A DNA stretch of 64,000 nucleotides, taken from NCBI GenBank assembly GCA_021234155.1, contig JAJEKV010000082.1:82986-146985 (forward strand), given 5' to 3'. Each line of letters starts with the position of its first letter. Position 1 is the stretch's first letter. Positions 12,618 through 20,712 of the stretch are shown piece by piece. The stretch is from Isoetes taiwanensis. Lineage: Eukaryota > Streptophyta > Lycopodiopsida > Isoetales > Isoetaceae. The notes under the pieces are model-generated. The model had not been told where the DNA came from, did not search any database, and saw only the letters and a list, made by a program, of their open reading frames with translations. The position numbers were made by a program, and so were the translations under genes.

Positions 12618-12780
12618 GAGTCCGGTCCCCTAAGGGAAAACCCTCATCCATGTGGGTTTGTGGCATATTCAAGTATATGTCAAGTATATGCTCGAAAACA
12701 TGACTTTGAAGTGTGATTTAAGCCATTTCATTTCTCTCGGGTCACGGGAGGGCAACCCCTCGTCTTGCAAAGACCCTCTG
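12618..12780. repeat. Head plus tail module at the right end of the nested insertion
   Basis: It contains a diverged head (ggtcccctaagggaaaaccc, then catgtgggtttgtgg) directly joined to the tail module (tatgctcgaaaacatgac ... cacgggagggcaacccctcg) and ends ...gaccctctg at the junction with the LTR. The short form may be an intact minimal copy of the repeat family, whereas 786-2800 and 8345-9241 carry expanded versions. Confidence 0.6.
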
Positions 12781-13581
12781 TTTCTTTTGGAATGGCATGA
12801 GCTTGGAGTTTAGACATGTGGTGAGTATAGGGTATATGTGGGCAATCCAAGGGTGACGTGGCATAGGATGACTTGGCATGTGATGACTTGGCAAAACTTT
12901 TCCCCTAGTCAAAAACTTTGTGCGATGAAAAAAGTGATGTGTGATGAGGTGGACAACTTTGCTGAGGTGGATGATGACATGGCATGGCAAGTTCATCAAA
13001 TGTAAATTTGGACAATGGTTTAGACCATGTTTTGAGCTTATTTTTTGCACATGCAACTTGATATTGAAAATGTGGGTTCTTTCTCTCTCTTTTTTACTTA
13101 GAGAGAGAATGTGCCATTTTGACCAATGGTAGGTCAATTTTGTACGGATTTTTTGTGTCTCAAGTGAATGGAGGGTATTTCAAGGGTGTGTGAGAAGTTT
13201 TTGACTAGGGAAAGAGTTTGAACCATATTGGGGTGTGCATAGGGGTGGAGGCAAGTGAAGTGAGAGAAATAGAGGCAAAGGGTGCTCTAAGCATAATTTA
13301 TGCCCAAGAATTTGAACTTGAGTGAACATCTTACTTGTCAAAGGGGTCTTCTTATCTTGATATTGCCATGAAGCTTCCTTGAGTTGACCTTGCCTTCCTT
13401 CTTGTGTGACTTTGACTTTTTCACCTTAAATCCTTTCTTGTGATGCTTCAAATGAAAGTCCTTGCTTGGTTCTTCAGCTCGAGCTCTTGTGTTGACTTGG
13501 TCCATGCACATGTTTCAACAAGTTATCAGCCATCAATGTGAAATGCTATTTGCTCTTCTATGCTGCCAAATCATGGCAGCA
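12781..13581 (-). repeat. Left (3') LTR, second segment; includes the unoccupied Helitron site
   Basis: Direct repeat of 22071-22124 joined to 27915-28662. The A/T junction at 12834/12835 (gggta|tatgtggg) is the exact place where the Helitron sits in the right LTR. The segment ends at 13581 with atggcagca, where similarity to the right copy stops. Open frames over it on the minus strand lack any domain and are also present in the other copy because the DNA is repeated. Confidence 0.85.
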
Positions 13582-14702
13582 TCATGCTAAAAAAGGAACA
13601 AACCGGTTTTCCGGCCCTTTTTTTCTTCGAAGGCACTTTTTTAAGTAGGTTGCCTTGGATGGGAAGGTGATAGGCAATCCCATCGATCCGAGACATCGGA
13701 TCGCCATTCTAGAATGGGACGAGCATGCATGTTTTGCATGCATGCGGGCGGCGCATGCTCGTTCTGGTTGGGAGTTCGCTATTTTAGGCGTGTTTACGCC
13801 CGACTTCTCATCGGGCTTCCTCTTCTCTCTCGGTGATAGCTTATTCTCTTTGAATTGTTTCGAGGCGGGGAGGGGCTTCTTCCCGCACTGGTTTGGCCAA
13901 TTTGGCGTTTTTTTCATGCTGTCCTTTCTCGGCCTTTAGCCTTCATCCTGTGACCTTCGTCCTCGATCCTAATTTGTTAAGGAAGTCCTTTGGTATTCGG
14001 GCGGTTTGTTGGTTTCATGCGAGTCCCATTCTAGAATCCCATCGATCCAGAGACATGGGATCGCCATTCTAGAATGGGGCGAGCATCATGTTTTGCATGC
14101 ATCGAGGCGGCGCATGCTCGTTACAGTTGGGAGTTAAGCTATTTTAGGCGTGTTTTACGCCCGACTTCTCATCGGCTTCCTCTTCTCTCTCGCCAGTACC
14201 TTATTCTCTTTGAACCCACCCTCCCCCTTCTTTGGTATTGTATTTATCGCGTGGCACGCGCGATAATCAACCCCTCCACCTTTGGGAGGTTTGTTTTGTC
14301 TTGTTGTTTTGTTGGTGATGTGCGTGTCACGGGTTAGCGGCGACATCTGTTTCGACTTTTCCATTCGTGGGTTTTGGGGGCGATTTTTATGCCTTACGTT
14401 TGTCCAAGCCCCTTGAAGGCTTATCACTAGGTTTTTCCTCGAAAACCCGAAAGGGCTGGTTTTTTAATCCGGTGATAAGCTTTTCGGCGGTACACTAGCC
14501 TTGATCTCTATTAGCATTGTATTTTGTTGGGGTCCAAATGATATAATTGGATTTTCCCTTTATTTTTTATGGGTAGTTCGCATGTGTGCGGCTACCCACT
14601 ATCCACCATTGTAGAAAATCTGCTGAGATGAATGAGAAGCAAGTCTAAGTCGGGCGGTTTGTTGGTTTCATGCGAGTCCCATTCTAGAACCTATGGAATT
14701 TT
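13582..14702 (-). other. Retrotransposon 3' region with internal duplications
   Basis: This lies between integrase and the 3' LTR. The block 13681-13855 is duplicated at 14040-14213 (words catcgatcc, cattctagaatggg, gcatgctcgtt, acgcccgacttctcatcgg). A separate 39-bp perfect repeat beginning cgggcggtttgttggtttca occurs at 13998 and 14651, suggesting that the stretch between arose by duplication or insertion. No coding domain is seen. No purine-rich tract abuts the LTR on the minus strand; a purine-rich run lies about 25-45 nt away. Confidence 0.5.
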
Positions 14703-15130
14703 GGAAATGGAGATGAATGCAAGTTTTGTGGAAATGGCCAACTAGTGAAGGATGGTCATGGAATTTGCTGGTGCATCTGCATGACAATTGAAGAAAGAAT
14801 TAGAGATACTTGTATCTTCAACCAGTTGCCTTTGGTGTGAAGGTGATTGGCAACTTTAGGGTCCTTAGTGATGCAAATGAGTGCAAGTTTTGGTGGAAAT
14901 GGCCATCTTATGAAGGATGGAATTGGAACTGCTGATGCACCTGCATGACACTTGATAATGGCATTAGAAACTCTTGTGCTCACAGCAAGGTGCTTTTTGT
15001 GAGAAGGTGATTATCAACTTTTCAGGGATTTGAGTGATGTAAAAGAATGCAGACTTCAATGGTAAAGGCCACTTGGTGAGGAGTGAAAATGGATCTGCTG
15101 GTGCACCTGCATGGAAATCAAGTGTATGTT
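14703..15130. repeat. About 165-bp tandem repeat, 2.6 diverged units
   Basis: Corresponding anchors (gaatgcaag, gagtgcaag, gaatgcaga) lie at 14714, 14879 and 15045. Each unit continues with ggaaatggcca, gaaggatgg, and tgctg-tgca-ctgcatga words. The array lies just downstream of the integrase end, within the element. Tandem arrays in this position are a known feature of Tat-lineage elements and have been proposed as seeds of satellite DNA. Confidence 0.8.
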
Positions 15131-15331
15131 ATAGTTGAACCTGTACTCCTGGTCTTTGTCTGAGAACTGAGCTTGATTGTTTTCCTCAAACCTATTTGCT
15201 ATTTAATACTAACTGACAAATAACACAGCAATTTAACCACATTTGCAATGCTAATCCCGCTTAACACCTAAGAGTAGATTAATCTAGTCTAACCTACATT
15301 ATGTGGCTGATGTAAATTCATTCAAAAAGAA

Positions 15332-16441
15332 TTAGGCAACGTGCTGTTGCCAGTACCTCTTCAAATGCAGCACATTGATAGGGTTGAGCAATTCATGTCC
15401 GTCTGCAAGTGATTTTAACCAATATGAGTCTTTTCCTGCAATTCCAATTACCTCATAAGGACCTTCCCATAGATTCTCAAATTTGGCTGCTACTTTCTCT
15501 CTAGCTTTGTTCCATTTTAGCACAAGTTCCCCAATTCTTAAGATCCCTTGCAATTTGTGAGCTGCTTTAAATGCTGCTACATCTCTTGCTTTCTTCAGCT
15601 GTATTGCATTCTCAGCTTCATACCTATGTTCTTCCAAATGCATCAATTTTGCCAATCTGTTCCTGTGAGCTTCTTCCATTTCCAAGTTAATTTTATATGC
15701 CAGCCTAAGTGAAGGCAGCTCAAGTTCAATAGGTAAAATGGCTTCAATCCCATAGACTAGGCTAAAGGGGGTGTGTTTGGTGGCAGACTTTGTAGTAGTT
15801 CTGTAAGCCCAAAGTGCATCATAGAGTTTCATATGCCAGTCTTTTTTTGACACTGCTATAGTTTTTTGTAAGATGGACTTCAGGACCTTGTTGGTGGATT
15901 CAGCTTGGCCATTGCCTTGGGGGTAATAGGCTGAGCTTTTTGTATGTTTCACCTTGAGTGTGTTTAGCAATGTGGTAATGACATCATTCATAAACTGAAT
16001 ACCCCTGTTAGAGATGATTTTTAATGGAATTCCAAACCTTGCACATATGCTCTCATGAAGGAATCTGGCAGTGGTTAAAGAATTTGCTTGCCTTAATGGA
16101 ACAGCCTCAGCCCATTCGGTGAAATAGTCAGTAGCCACTAAGATATATTCATGCTGAGCAGAAGAAGGTAGGTCTATAGGTCCTATAAAGTCTAACCCCC
16201 AAACTTGGAAGGGTCCAAGAGATATTATGGCTATGAGAGGTGCTGGTTGCAGGATTCTTTTGCCAAAAACCTGGCACTTGTGGCAACATTTGATGATGTT
16301 ATAGCAGTCTCTGAATAAGGATGGCCAATAGTAACCGACCTCAAAATCTTCTTTCTTTGTTGTATCTCTTTGCATAGTGCCCTCCACATACTCCTTCATG
16401 GCAAGCTTCAAGAACCAACTTGGCTTCATCTTTATCCACAC
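15332..16441 (-). CDS. Integrase of the Tat-like retrotransposon (catalytically damaged)
   Basis: This would insert the element's cDNA into the genome. Visible in order: the C-C half of the HHCC zinc finger (CCHKC, about residues 52-56), catalytic core with Asp84 in GLDFIGP, the second acidic position in ISNRGIQF where Asn145 replaces the expected Asp, and Glu181 in NGQAEST, exactly 35 residues after residue 145. The C-terminus has a GPY/F-type module (WEGPYEV) and ends with LHLKRYW, typical of plant gypsy elements; there is no chromodomain. The His half of the zinc finger (HEGVCGGH) is read in the RT frame, so a one-base indel lies at about 16341-16400. The frameshift and Asp-to-Asn change should abolish activity. 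Confidence 0.9.
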   Translation of the reverse strand: MWIKMKPSWFLKLAMKEYVEGTMQRDTTKKEDFEVGYYWPSLFRDCYNIIKCCHKCQVFGKRILQPAPLIAIISLGPFQVWGLDFIGPIDLPSSAQHEYILVATDYFTEWAEAVPLRQANSLTTARFLHESICARFGIPLKIISNRGIQFMNDVITTLLNTLKVKHTKSSAYYPQGNGQAESTNKVLKSILQKTIAVSKKDWHMKLYDALWAYRTTTKSATKHTPFSLVYGIEAILPIELELPSLRLAYKINLEMEEAHRNRLAKLMHLEEHRYEAENAIQLKKARDVAAFKAAHKLQGILRIGELVLKWNKAREKVAAKFENLWEGPYEVIGIAGKDSYWLKSLADGHELLNPINVLHLKRYWQQHVA

Positions 16442-17978
16442 ATCTCATCAGCACTCCCTCTTTGTTAACCCTACACAACATGTCATCTATTAGCCTAAAT
16501 TTACCACATTTTTCTTTGAACCTTCTTAATTGGCTGGAGTTCATGTTTGCTGGCACTTCTTCAGTCTCCAAATATCTCCTGATGTCCTTTTGCCAATCCT
16601 GCTCTTCAATGCTGATCATGACTAGGCTACAGTTATTTTCAGCCTCTGAGTCTTCTATTCCTTCCTGGTCTTCATGTTCAAAAAACATGTTAGGTAGATA
16701 TGCACTCGGGTCATTGACCAGACTTACCACTTTGATGGTGATATCATATGCTTGCACTTTGCATGCCCATCTGCATATTTTGGCTTTGGTTTGTTTTTTT
16801 GCAAAAAGAAGAGCCATGGGATTTTGTTTCATTGAGACCAATAACTTGCTATTCTGGAAAATATAGCCTTGCCTATCAATTAAAAATATCAGGGCTGCTG
16901 CACTCTTTTCAAGTCTGGAATACCTCAACTCTGTGTCAGACCATACCATGCTTGCAAATGTTATTATCATTTCATCCTGAAGCAATGCTGCTCCTATGGC
17001 TCTATTGGTGACACTTATATAAGCTTGGAATGGTTTCTTGGGATCAGGTGGCTTTAGTAGAGTGGATTCAGTTATAGCTTGAATGATTTTTTCAAAGGCA
17101 TGCTGATGTTCTTCAGTCCATTGGACCTGGATATAGAACTTACCTATTTTGGTCAGATTTGAGATAGGACTTGTGGTGTGAGAAAAGTGTGGTATGTACA
17201 TCCTCAGAAAGCTTGTCATCCCTAAAAAACTTTTTACCTGTTTGATAGTTTTGGGTGGTGTGAGTTTCTTTAAAGCATCAACCTTGCTCTCAGCAACTTG
17301 TATTCCTTGTGTGGAGACTTCATGCCCTAGCAGGTCTCCTTTTGAGCACATAAATAGACACTTCTTTGGATTTAGACTTACTCCTCCTTTTCTGCACAGA
17401 GAAAAAACCTTAGTGAGATAAGCAAGATGATCATTTAGCGAAGTACATAAGCATAGATCATCCACAAATACTTTGAACTGATCTGAGGGCATGTCCTTGA
17501 ATATGGTGTCCATTGCTCTTTGGAATGTAGCTGAGGCATTCATCAAACCAAATGGCATTCTCTTCATTGCATAGGTTCCCCAAGGAGTGATGAAAGTTGT
17601 TTTTGCTTGATCTTCTTCTTTTATGCTGACTTGATTGAAGCCTGAGAATCCATCTAAGAATGAATAGATTTCCTTCCCTGCAACAGCATGTAAAACTTGC
17701 TCCAAGAAGGGTAAGGGATAACAATCCTTGATAGTGGCTTTGTTTAGATCCCTATAGTCAATACAGATTCTTATGGTTTTATTTTTCTTCTCCACATGAA
17801 CAATACAGGACAACCACTCTAGATTCACTATTTCACTTATGACCCCTGCACTTTCCATTTTGCACAACTCCTCCTTGATCAGATCTAACAAGGCAACATT
17901 AATTCTCCTGAGCTTTTGCACAACAGGTTTCACATTTTTTTTAACTTTAATTTCAAACTCACATACTTTCCTATCCAC
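16341..17978 (-). CDS. Reverse transcriptase plus degenerate gypsy RNase H
   Basis: Reverse transcriptase copies element RNA into DNA. The RT core is intact by eye: YRDLNKATI (about 75-83), catalytic Asp109 in SFLDGFSGF, MPFGLMNA (141-148), and FVDD at 171-174. A gypsy RNase H-like domain follows (about 315-432), but the usual first Asp (DAS-type motif) reads AYISVTN, the TDxxPL-type Asp is replaced in VSMKQNPMALL, and the final ADAL Asp is replaced in NDPSAYL; only the Glu in RLEKS remains. This decay is what one expects where a second RNase H has taken over the activity. The end of the frame carries the HxxxxCGGH part of the integrase zinc finger, then runs out of frame. The upstream TGA at 18000-18002 is in the same frame. 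Confidence 0.92.
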   Translation of the reverse strand: MDRKVCEFEIKVKKNVKPVVQKLRRINVALLDLIKEELCKMESAGVISEIVNLEWLSCIVHVEKKNKTIRICIDYRDLNKATIKDCYPLPFLEQVLHAVAGKEIYSFLDGFSGFNQVSIKEEDQAKTTFITPWGTYAMKRMPFGLMNASATFQRAMDTIFKDMPSDQFKVFVDDLCLCTSLNDHLAYLTKVFSLCRKGGVSLNPKKCLFMCSKGDLLGHEVSTQGIQVAESKVDALKKLTPPKTIKQVKSFLGMTSFLRMYIPHFSHTTSPISNLTKIGKFYIQVQWTEEHQHAFEKIIQAITESTLLKPPDPKKPFQAYISVTNRAIGAALLQDEMIITFASMVWSDTELRYSRLEKSAAALIFLIDRQGYIFQNSKLLVSMKQNPMALLFAKKQTKAKICRWACKVQAYDITIKVVSLVNDPSAYLPNMFFEHEDQEGIEDSEAENNCSLVMISIEEQDWQKDIRRYLETEEVPANMNSSQLRRFKEKCGKFRLIDDMLCRVNKEGVLMRCVDKDEAKLVLEACHEGVCGGHYAKRYNKERRF

Positions 17979-17999
17979 TCCTACTAGTTCATTGTAATC

Positions 18000-19277
18000 T
18001 CAAGCGAACACATCTTTCCAATCATCAAACATTTGAGTAACCTTACTTCTATTTTCCTCTTTAAACAAGTCTCCTACAAACAATGTTCTTTCCTTACCAC
18101 TTTTTTCAATCTTCAACTCTTTTACCTCTTTTTCAGCATTGGCATTGATGACCAATATAGGGTGCAGCTGCCTCAAGTCTTCTTCTTCCAATTCCTCTTC
18201 CTTGACAGCTCCTTCTGCTAGATGCTCGAGCAGAACACTTTTGCAAAGTGCATCAGTTTCCTCATTAAGATCTCTGGAAATATGATTTAGTTCCCAGCTC
18301 TCAAAGTCTGCTAACTCCTTCAGAGCTTCATCTCTGAGGGCCATCATGTCCTCATGTTTGGCTTGATATTCCCCTAATATTTGCCTGCAAACCAATTGAG
18401 AGTCTCCAAATATCATAATGTTAGTTATTCCTAGGTGTTTGGCCTCTTGCAATCCAGCTATCATAGCCTTGTACTCTGCCATGTTTGAAGTAGTGTTAGG
18501 ATAGATCCTACCAACTTTTGCAAGCAGCTTACAGTTATGATGTTTGATAATAGCAGCAGAGGATGCAATGCTCAACTTTTTTGAAACTCCTCCATCAAAC
18601 CATAGAAAGGCAAAACCCTTTTTACATGGTGTAGTACTTCCCTTAGTTGGCTTAGACTCAACATCTGCTGCAGCTATTGAAAACTCATATTCTCCACACA
18701 GGTTAGTAACCAACAAATCTTCTTCAATAAAGTTCAATGACTCAAATTCTCCAAGCTTATTGAGCAGTGTGACAGTTTTCTTGCCATCAGATATGGTAAA
18801 CTCTCCCTTTGACCAAATTGGTCTTGCATCAACAGTAGATAGCCATCTTCTACCCAATAACAGATCATAGATATCAGTTTTTTCATCAACTCCTTCAAAT
18901 GCAACTACCACAAAGCTTGCAGCAACTTTTATTCCTCCCACATCAATTGGGATGTTGCTCAGCACACCAATTGGATTGATTCTAGAATTGGAAAAAGATT
19001 TAAGCACTATAGGTGCCTTTTTGTCAACTTTCAAGCCACATGATTTCATTATGTGGTGAGGCATTACATTAAGTGGAGAGCCCCCATCAAGAAGTACTTT
19101 AGAAAGCAGATTTTTTCCTAACCTAGCTTCACATGTAAAGGCACCAGGATCATATTCATTCTGCACAAGCATTTGCTCACTAATATGATTTGCAAAGACT
19201 ATCTGCTCCTCTTGAGAGAGATTGACTTGATCTTCTTTTGTTAAGTCCATAATCTTTGTTTCTATAGGATGGGGCAA
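18000..19277 (-). CDS. Protease and archaeal-type RNase H (aRNH), upstream of RT
   Basis: The first half is a retropepsin-like aspartic protease: Asp64 in LLDGGSPLNVM matches the DGGS variant seen in Tat/Athila elements, and LLGRRWL (140-146) matches the later ILG-type motif. After a short linker comes an aRNH domain (about 221-350) with all four catalytic acids visible: Asp228 (FDGG), Glu268 (MAEYK), Asp292 (GDSQL) and Asp342 (ETDAL). The domain is followed by the normal pre-RT linker (ERTLFVGDL ... DWKDVFA). The frame stops at TGA 18000-18002 and continues in the same frame with DYNEL; relatives have Trp here (VFAW), so a TGG-to-TGA change is the simplest reading. The start is only a stop-to-stop boundary: the frame joins the knuckle frame by a shift near 19276-19282, in an A run. 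Confidence 0.9.
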   Translation of the reverse strand: MPHPIETKIMDLTKEDQVNLSQEEQIVFANHISEQMLVQNEYDPGAFTCEARLGKNLLSKVLLDGGSPLNVMPHHIMKSCGLKVDKKAPIVLKSFSNSRINPIGVLSNIPIDVGGIKVAASFVVVAFEGVDEKTDIYDLLLGRRWLSTVDARPIWSKGEFTISDGKKTVTLLNKLGEFESLNFIEEDLLVTNLCGEYEFSIAAADVESKPTKGSTTPCKKGFAFLWFDGGVSKKLSIASSAAIIKHHNCKLLAKVGRIYPNTTSNMAEYKAMIAGLQEAKHLGITNIMIFGDSQLVCRQILGEYQAKHEDMMALRDEALKELADFESWELNHISRDLNEETDALCKSVLLEHLAEGAVKEEELEEEDLRQLHPILVINANAEKEVKELKIEKSGKERTLFVGDLFKEENRSKVTQMFDDWKDVFA

Positions 19278-19857
19278 TTTTTAGCAAAGTTAGCAAGTCT
19301 ACACTCACCTTAGCATTTTTCATTAGACACTCAAAGTCATCACTTTCTTTCTCTCTCTTAGTAAACTTTTGATTAGGAGGGAGGGGTACAACCTGATTTT
19401 TCTCGGCCATTTTTTCTTTGATTACCTCAGCTCCTTTGTTGGTTGAAGCAACTTCCTTGTTTTGCATAGCTTTTGTATGCACAGCCATGATTTCCTCTTC
19501 TTGATCTTCCTGCATAAACCTGATTGAAGTGCTAATGTCAGTAGCAAACCTAACTGCAGGAGAAGTTTCTGTGGCCAATCTGCTAGGTGCACTTGGCTCA
19601 GCACTTTTGGTCACCTCTTGTCTTGAAAAATATTCTTTGACACTACATCTCTCTTCATAATGACCAACAGCTTTGCAGAAGTGGCAGACTGGACACTCTT
19701 TGCCATAATGTCCTCTTTTTCCACATTTTGGGCAGGGTCTGTACCAACAAAAGTCTGAGGAGTGAGTGTCCCTTAGGCAGTGCACACATGGGGCATAGGT
19801 TTTTCTTTCAGGTCTTGAAGCTTTCATTTCTTGTAATTGTTTGGTGACCTCAAGCAA
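19180..19857 (-). CDS. Gag nucleocapsid region with three CCHC zinc knuckles
   Basis: This is the RNA-binding part of Gag. Three CX2CX4HX4C knuckles lie in a row near residues 23-66: CVHCLRDTHSSDFC, CPKCGKRGHYGKEC and CHFCKAVGHYEERC. Downstream is a charged linker leading towards protease. The upstream reading A-E-I-T-K-V-S-E-A continues in this frame to about 19886, so it was once continuous with the gag frame, which ends at 19824; a one-base indel lies near 19885-19900. A second shift at about 19276-19282 separates it from protease. Confidence 0.88.
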   Translation of the reverse strand: MLEVTKQLQEMKASRPERKTYAPCVHCLRDTHSSDFCWYRPCPKCGKRGHYGKECPVCHFCKAVGHYEERCSVKEYFSRQEVTKSAEPSAPSRLATETSPAVRFATDISTSIRFMQEDQEEEIMAVHTKAMQNKEVASTNKGAEVIKEKMAEKNQVVPLPPNQKFTKREKESDDFECLMKNAKVSVDLLTLLKIAPSYRNKDYGLNKRRSSQSLSRGADSLCKSY

Positions 19858-20668
19858 GGCTTCTGAAACTTTAGTGATTTCTGCCTTACATCAGAGGTAG
19901 GATTTGCTGCATCTTCTGCTTTAACTTTCTTCTTTTTCTTTTGCAATGCATAGACTGGTATTGGACCTGGGCCCATATATTCTGGTTCGTAATCTGGAAA
20001 AAAAGGGTCATTAGATGAGTGCATATCATCAGGAAGATAGGAAAGCATGTTAGCAATCTCAATAGCTTTGGTAAAAGCTTTATGTATGGTATCAAAGCCT
20101 GCTTGCTTCTGCAACTTATACATTTTTCTGTACACCCTTGGTCTGCTACTCAAGCCTCTTATGAAACATGCCACCAGGTGTAGAGTATGATTTGGTACCT
20201 GACTTGCTTGACATTTAGTTAGATAAGTGTGAAATCTCTCCACATATTGGTGCACAGTCTCACCATGCTTAATTTGAAAAGTTTGTAATTCAAAGACCAA
20301 ATCTTGTGGTTCAGTTGTCTTACCAAACCTTTCAATGAAGTATTTTTTGATCTCCTCCCAAGTGTTGACACTGCTGATAGTATACTCCAACCATGCTCTC
20401 ACTTCTTCATTCTTGAAATACTTCTTGAATTCCGAAAACTTAGTACCTTTTTTATGACTATATTCTTGATAGTATTCCTCATAGCTTCTCAAAAAATTAT
20501 TAGCATTGATGTTTGGATCAAATGTAGGAGGAGGAGTTGGCATATTGAGTTCAAAATATTGTATACCTGCATTACCTTGATTGGTGACAATATGGCAGGC
20601 ACACCTGTATTTTCTGGTGCTTCAATGCGAATTTGGTCAGACACCTCATTGCTTTTTTTAGGAGCCAT
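19824..20668 (-). CDS. Gag capsid region
   Basis: Structural Gag protein. Residues read from about 20543 match the plant Retrotrans_gag pattern: EEVRAWLEYT, WEEIKKYFIERFG, YVERFHTYLTKC and FIRGLSSRPRV. The likely native start is the ATG at 20666-20668 (MAPKKSNEVSDQ), 21 nt after the primer-binding site, in another frame; a one-base indel near 20575-20600 separates it from the main gag frame, where the longest uninterrupted frame opens at 20543. The C-terminus is lost to a further frameshift before the zinc knuckles. Confidence 0.85.
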
Positions 20669-20688
20669 GAGTTCTTAAAGATCCAGGT

Positions 20689-20709
20689 GGGATCTCGGTA
20701 GAACCTCCA
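20689..20709 (-). promoter_or_regulatory. Primer-binding site complementary to tRNA-Gln
   Basis: Read on the plus strand, atctcggtagaacctcca is the 3' end of plant nuclear tRNA-Gln (acceptor strand tagaacc, discriminator t, then cca). On the element strand this is the minus-strand primer site TGGAGGTTCTACC. It is followed on the plus strand by aaa (20710-20712) and then the LTR edge TGTTGAGG at 20713. The tRNA identity is from memory of plant tRNA-Gln. A partial second copy, gtagaacctcca, occurs at about 20752-20763 inside the LTR. Confidence 0.8.
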
Positions 20710-20712
20710 AAA

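Larger units (their letters stand above)
786..12780. mobile_element. About 12-kb nested insertion inside the left LTR (unclassified)
   Basis: The intact right LTR copy reads cacata-T6-cttttgg at 22061-22080. In the left copy the same sequence is split after five T at 785 and resumes with three T at 12781, so 786-12780 is extra DNA, with at most a 2-nt T duplication at the junctions. Related GGGCAANCCCTCG-type modules occur at both ends and twice inside, so it may be several nested copies of one repeat family rather than one element. I see no transposase, reverse transcriptase or other coding domain in it. Confidence 0.7.

Noticed and set aside
12742-13137. Conserved-looking minus frame also present at 27723-28217
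   Set aside because: It is duplicated because it lies in the LTR; the peptide has no domain and the two copies diverge at the 5' end.
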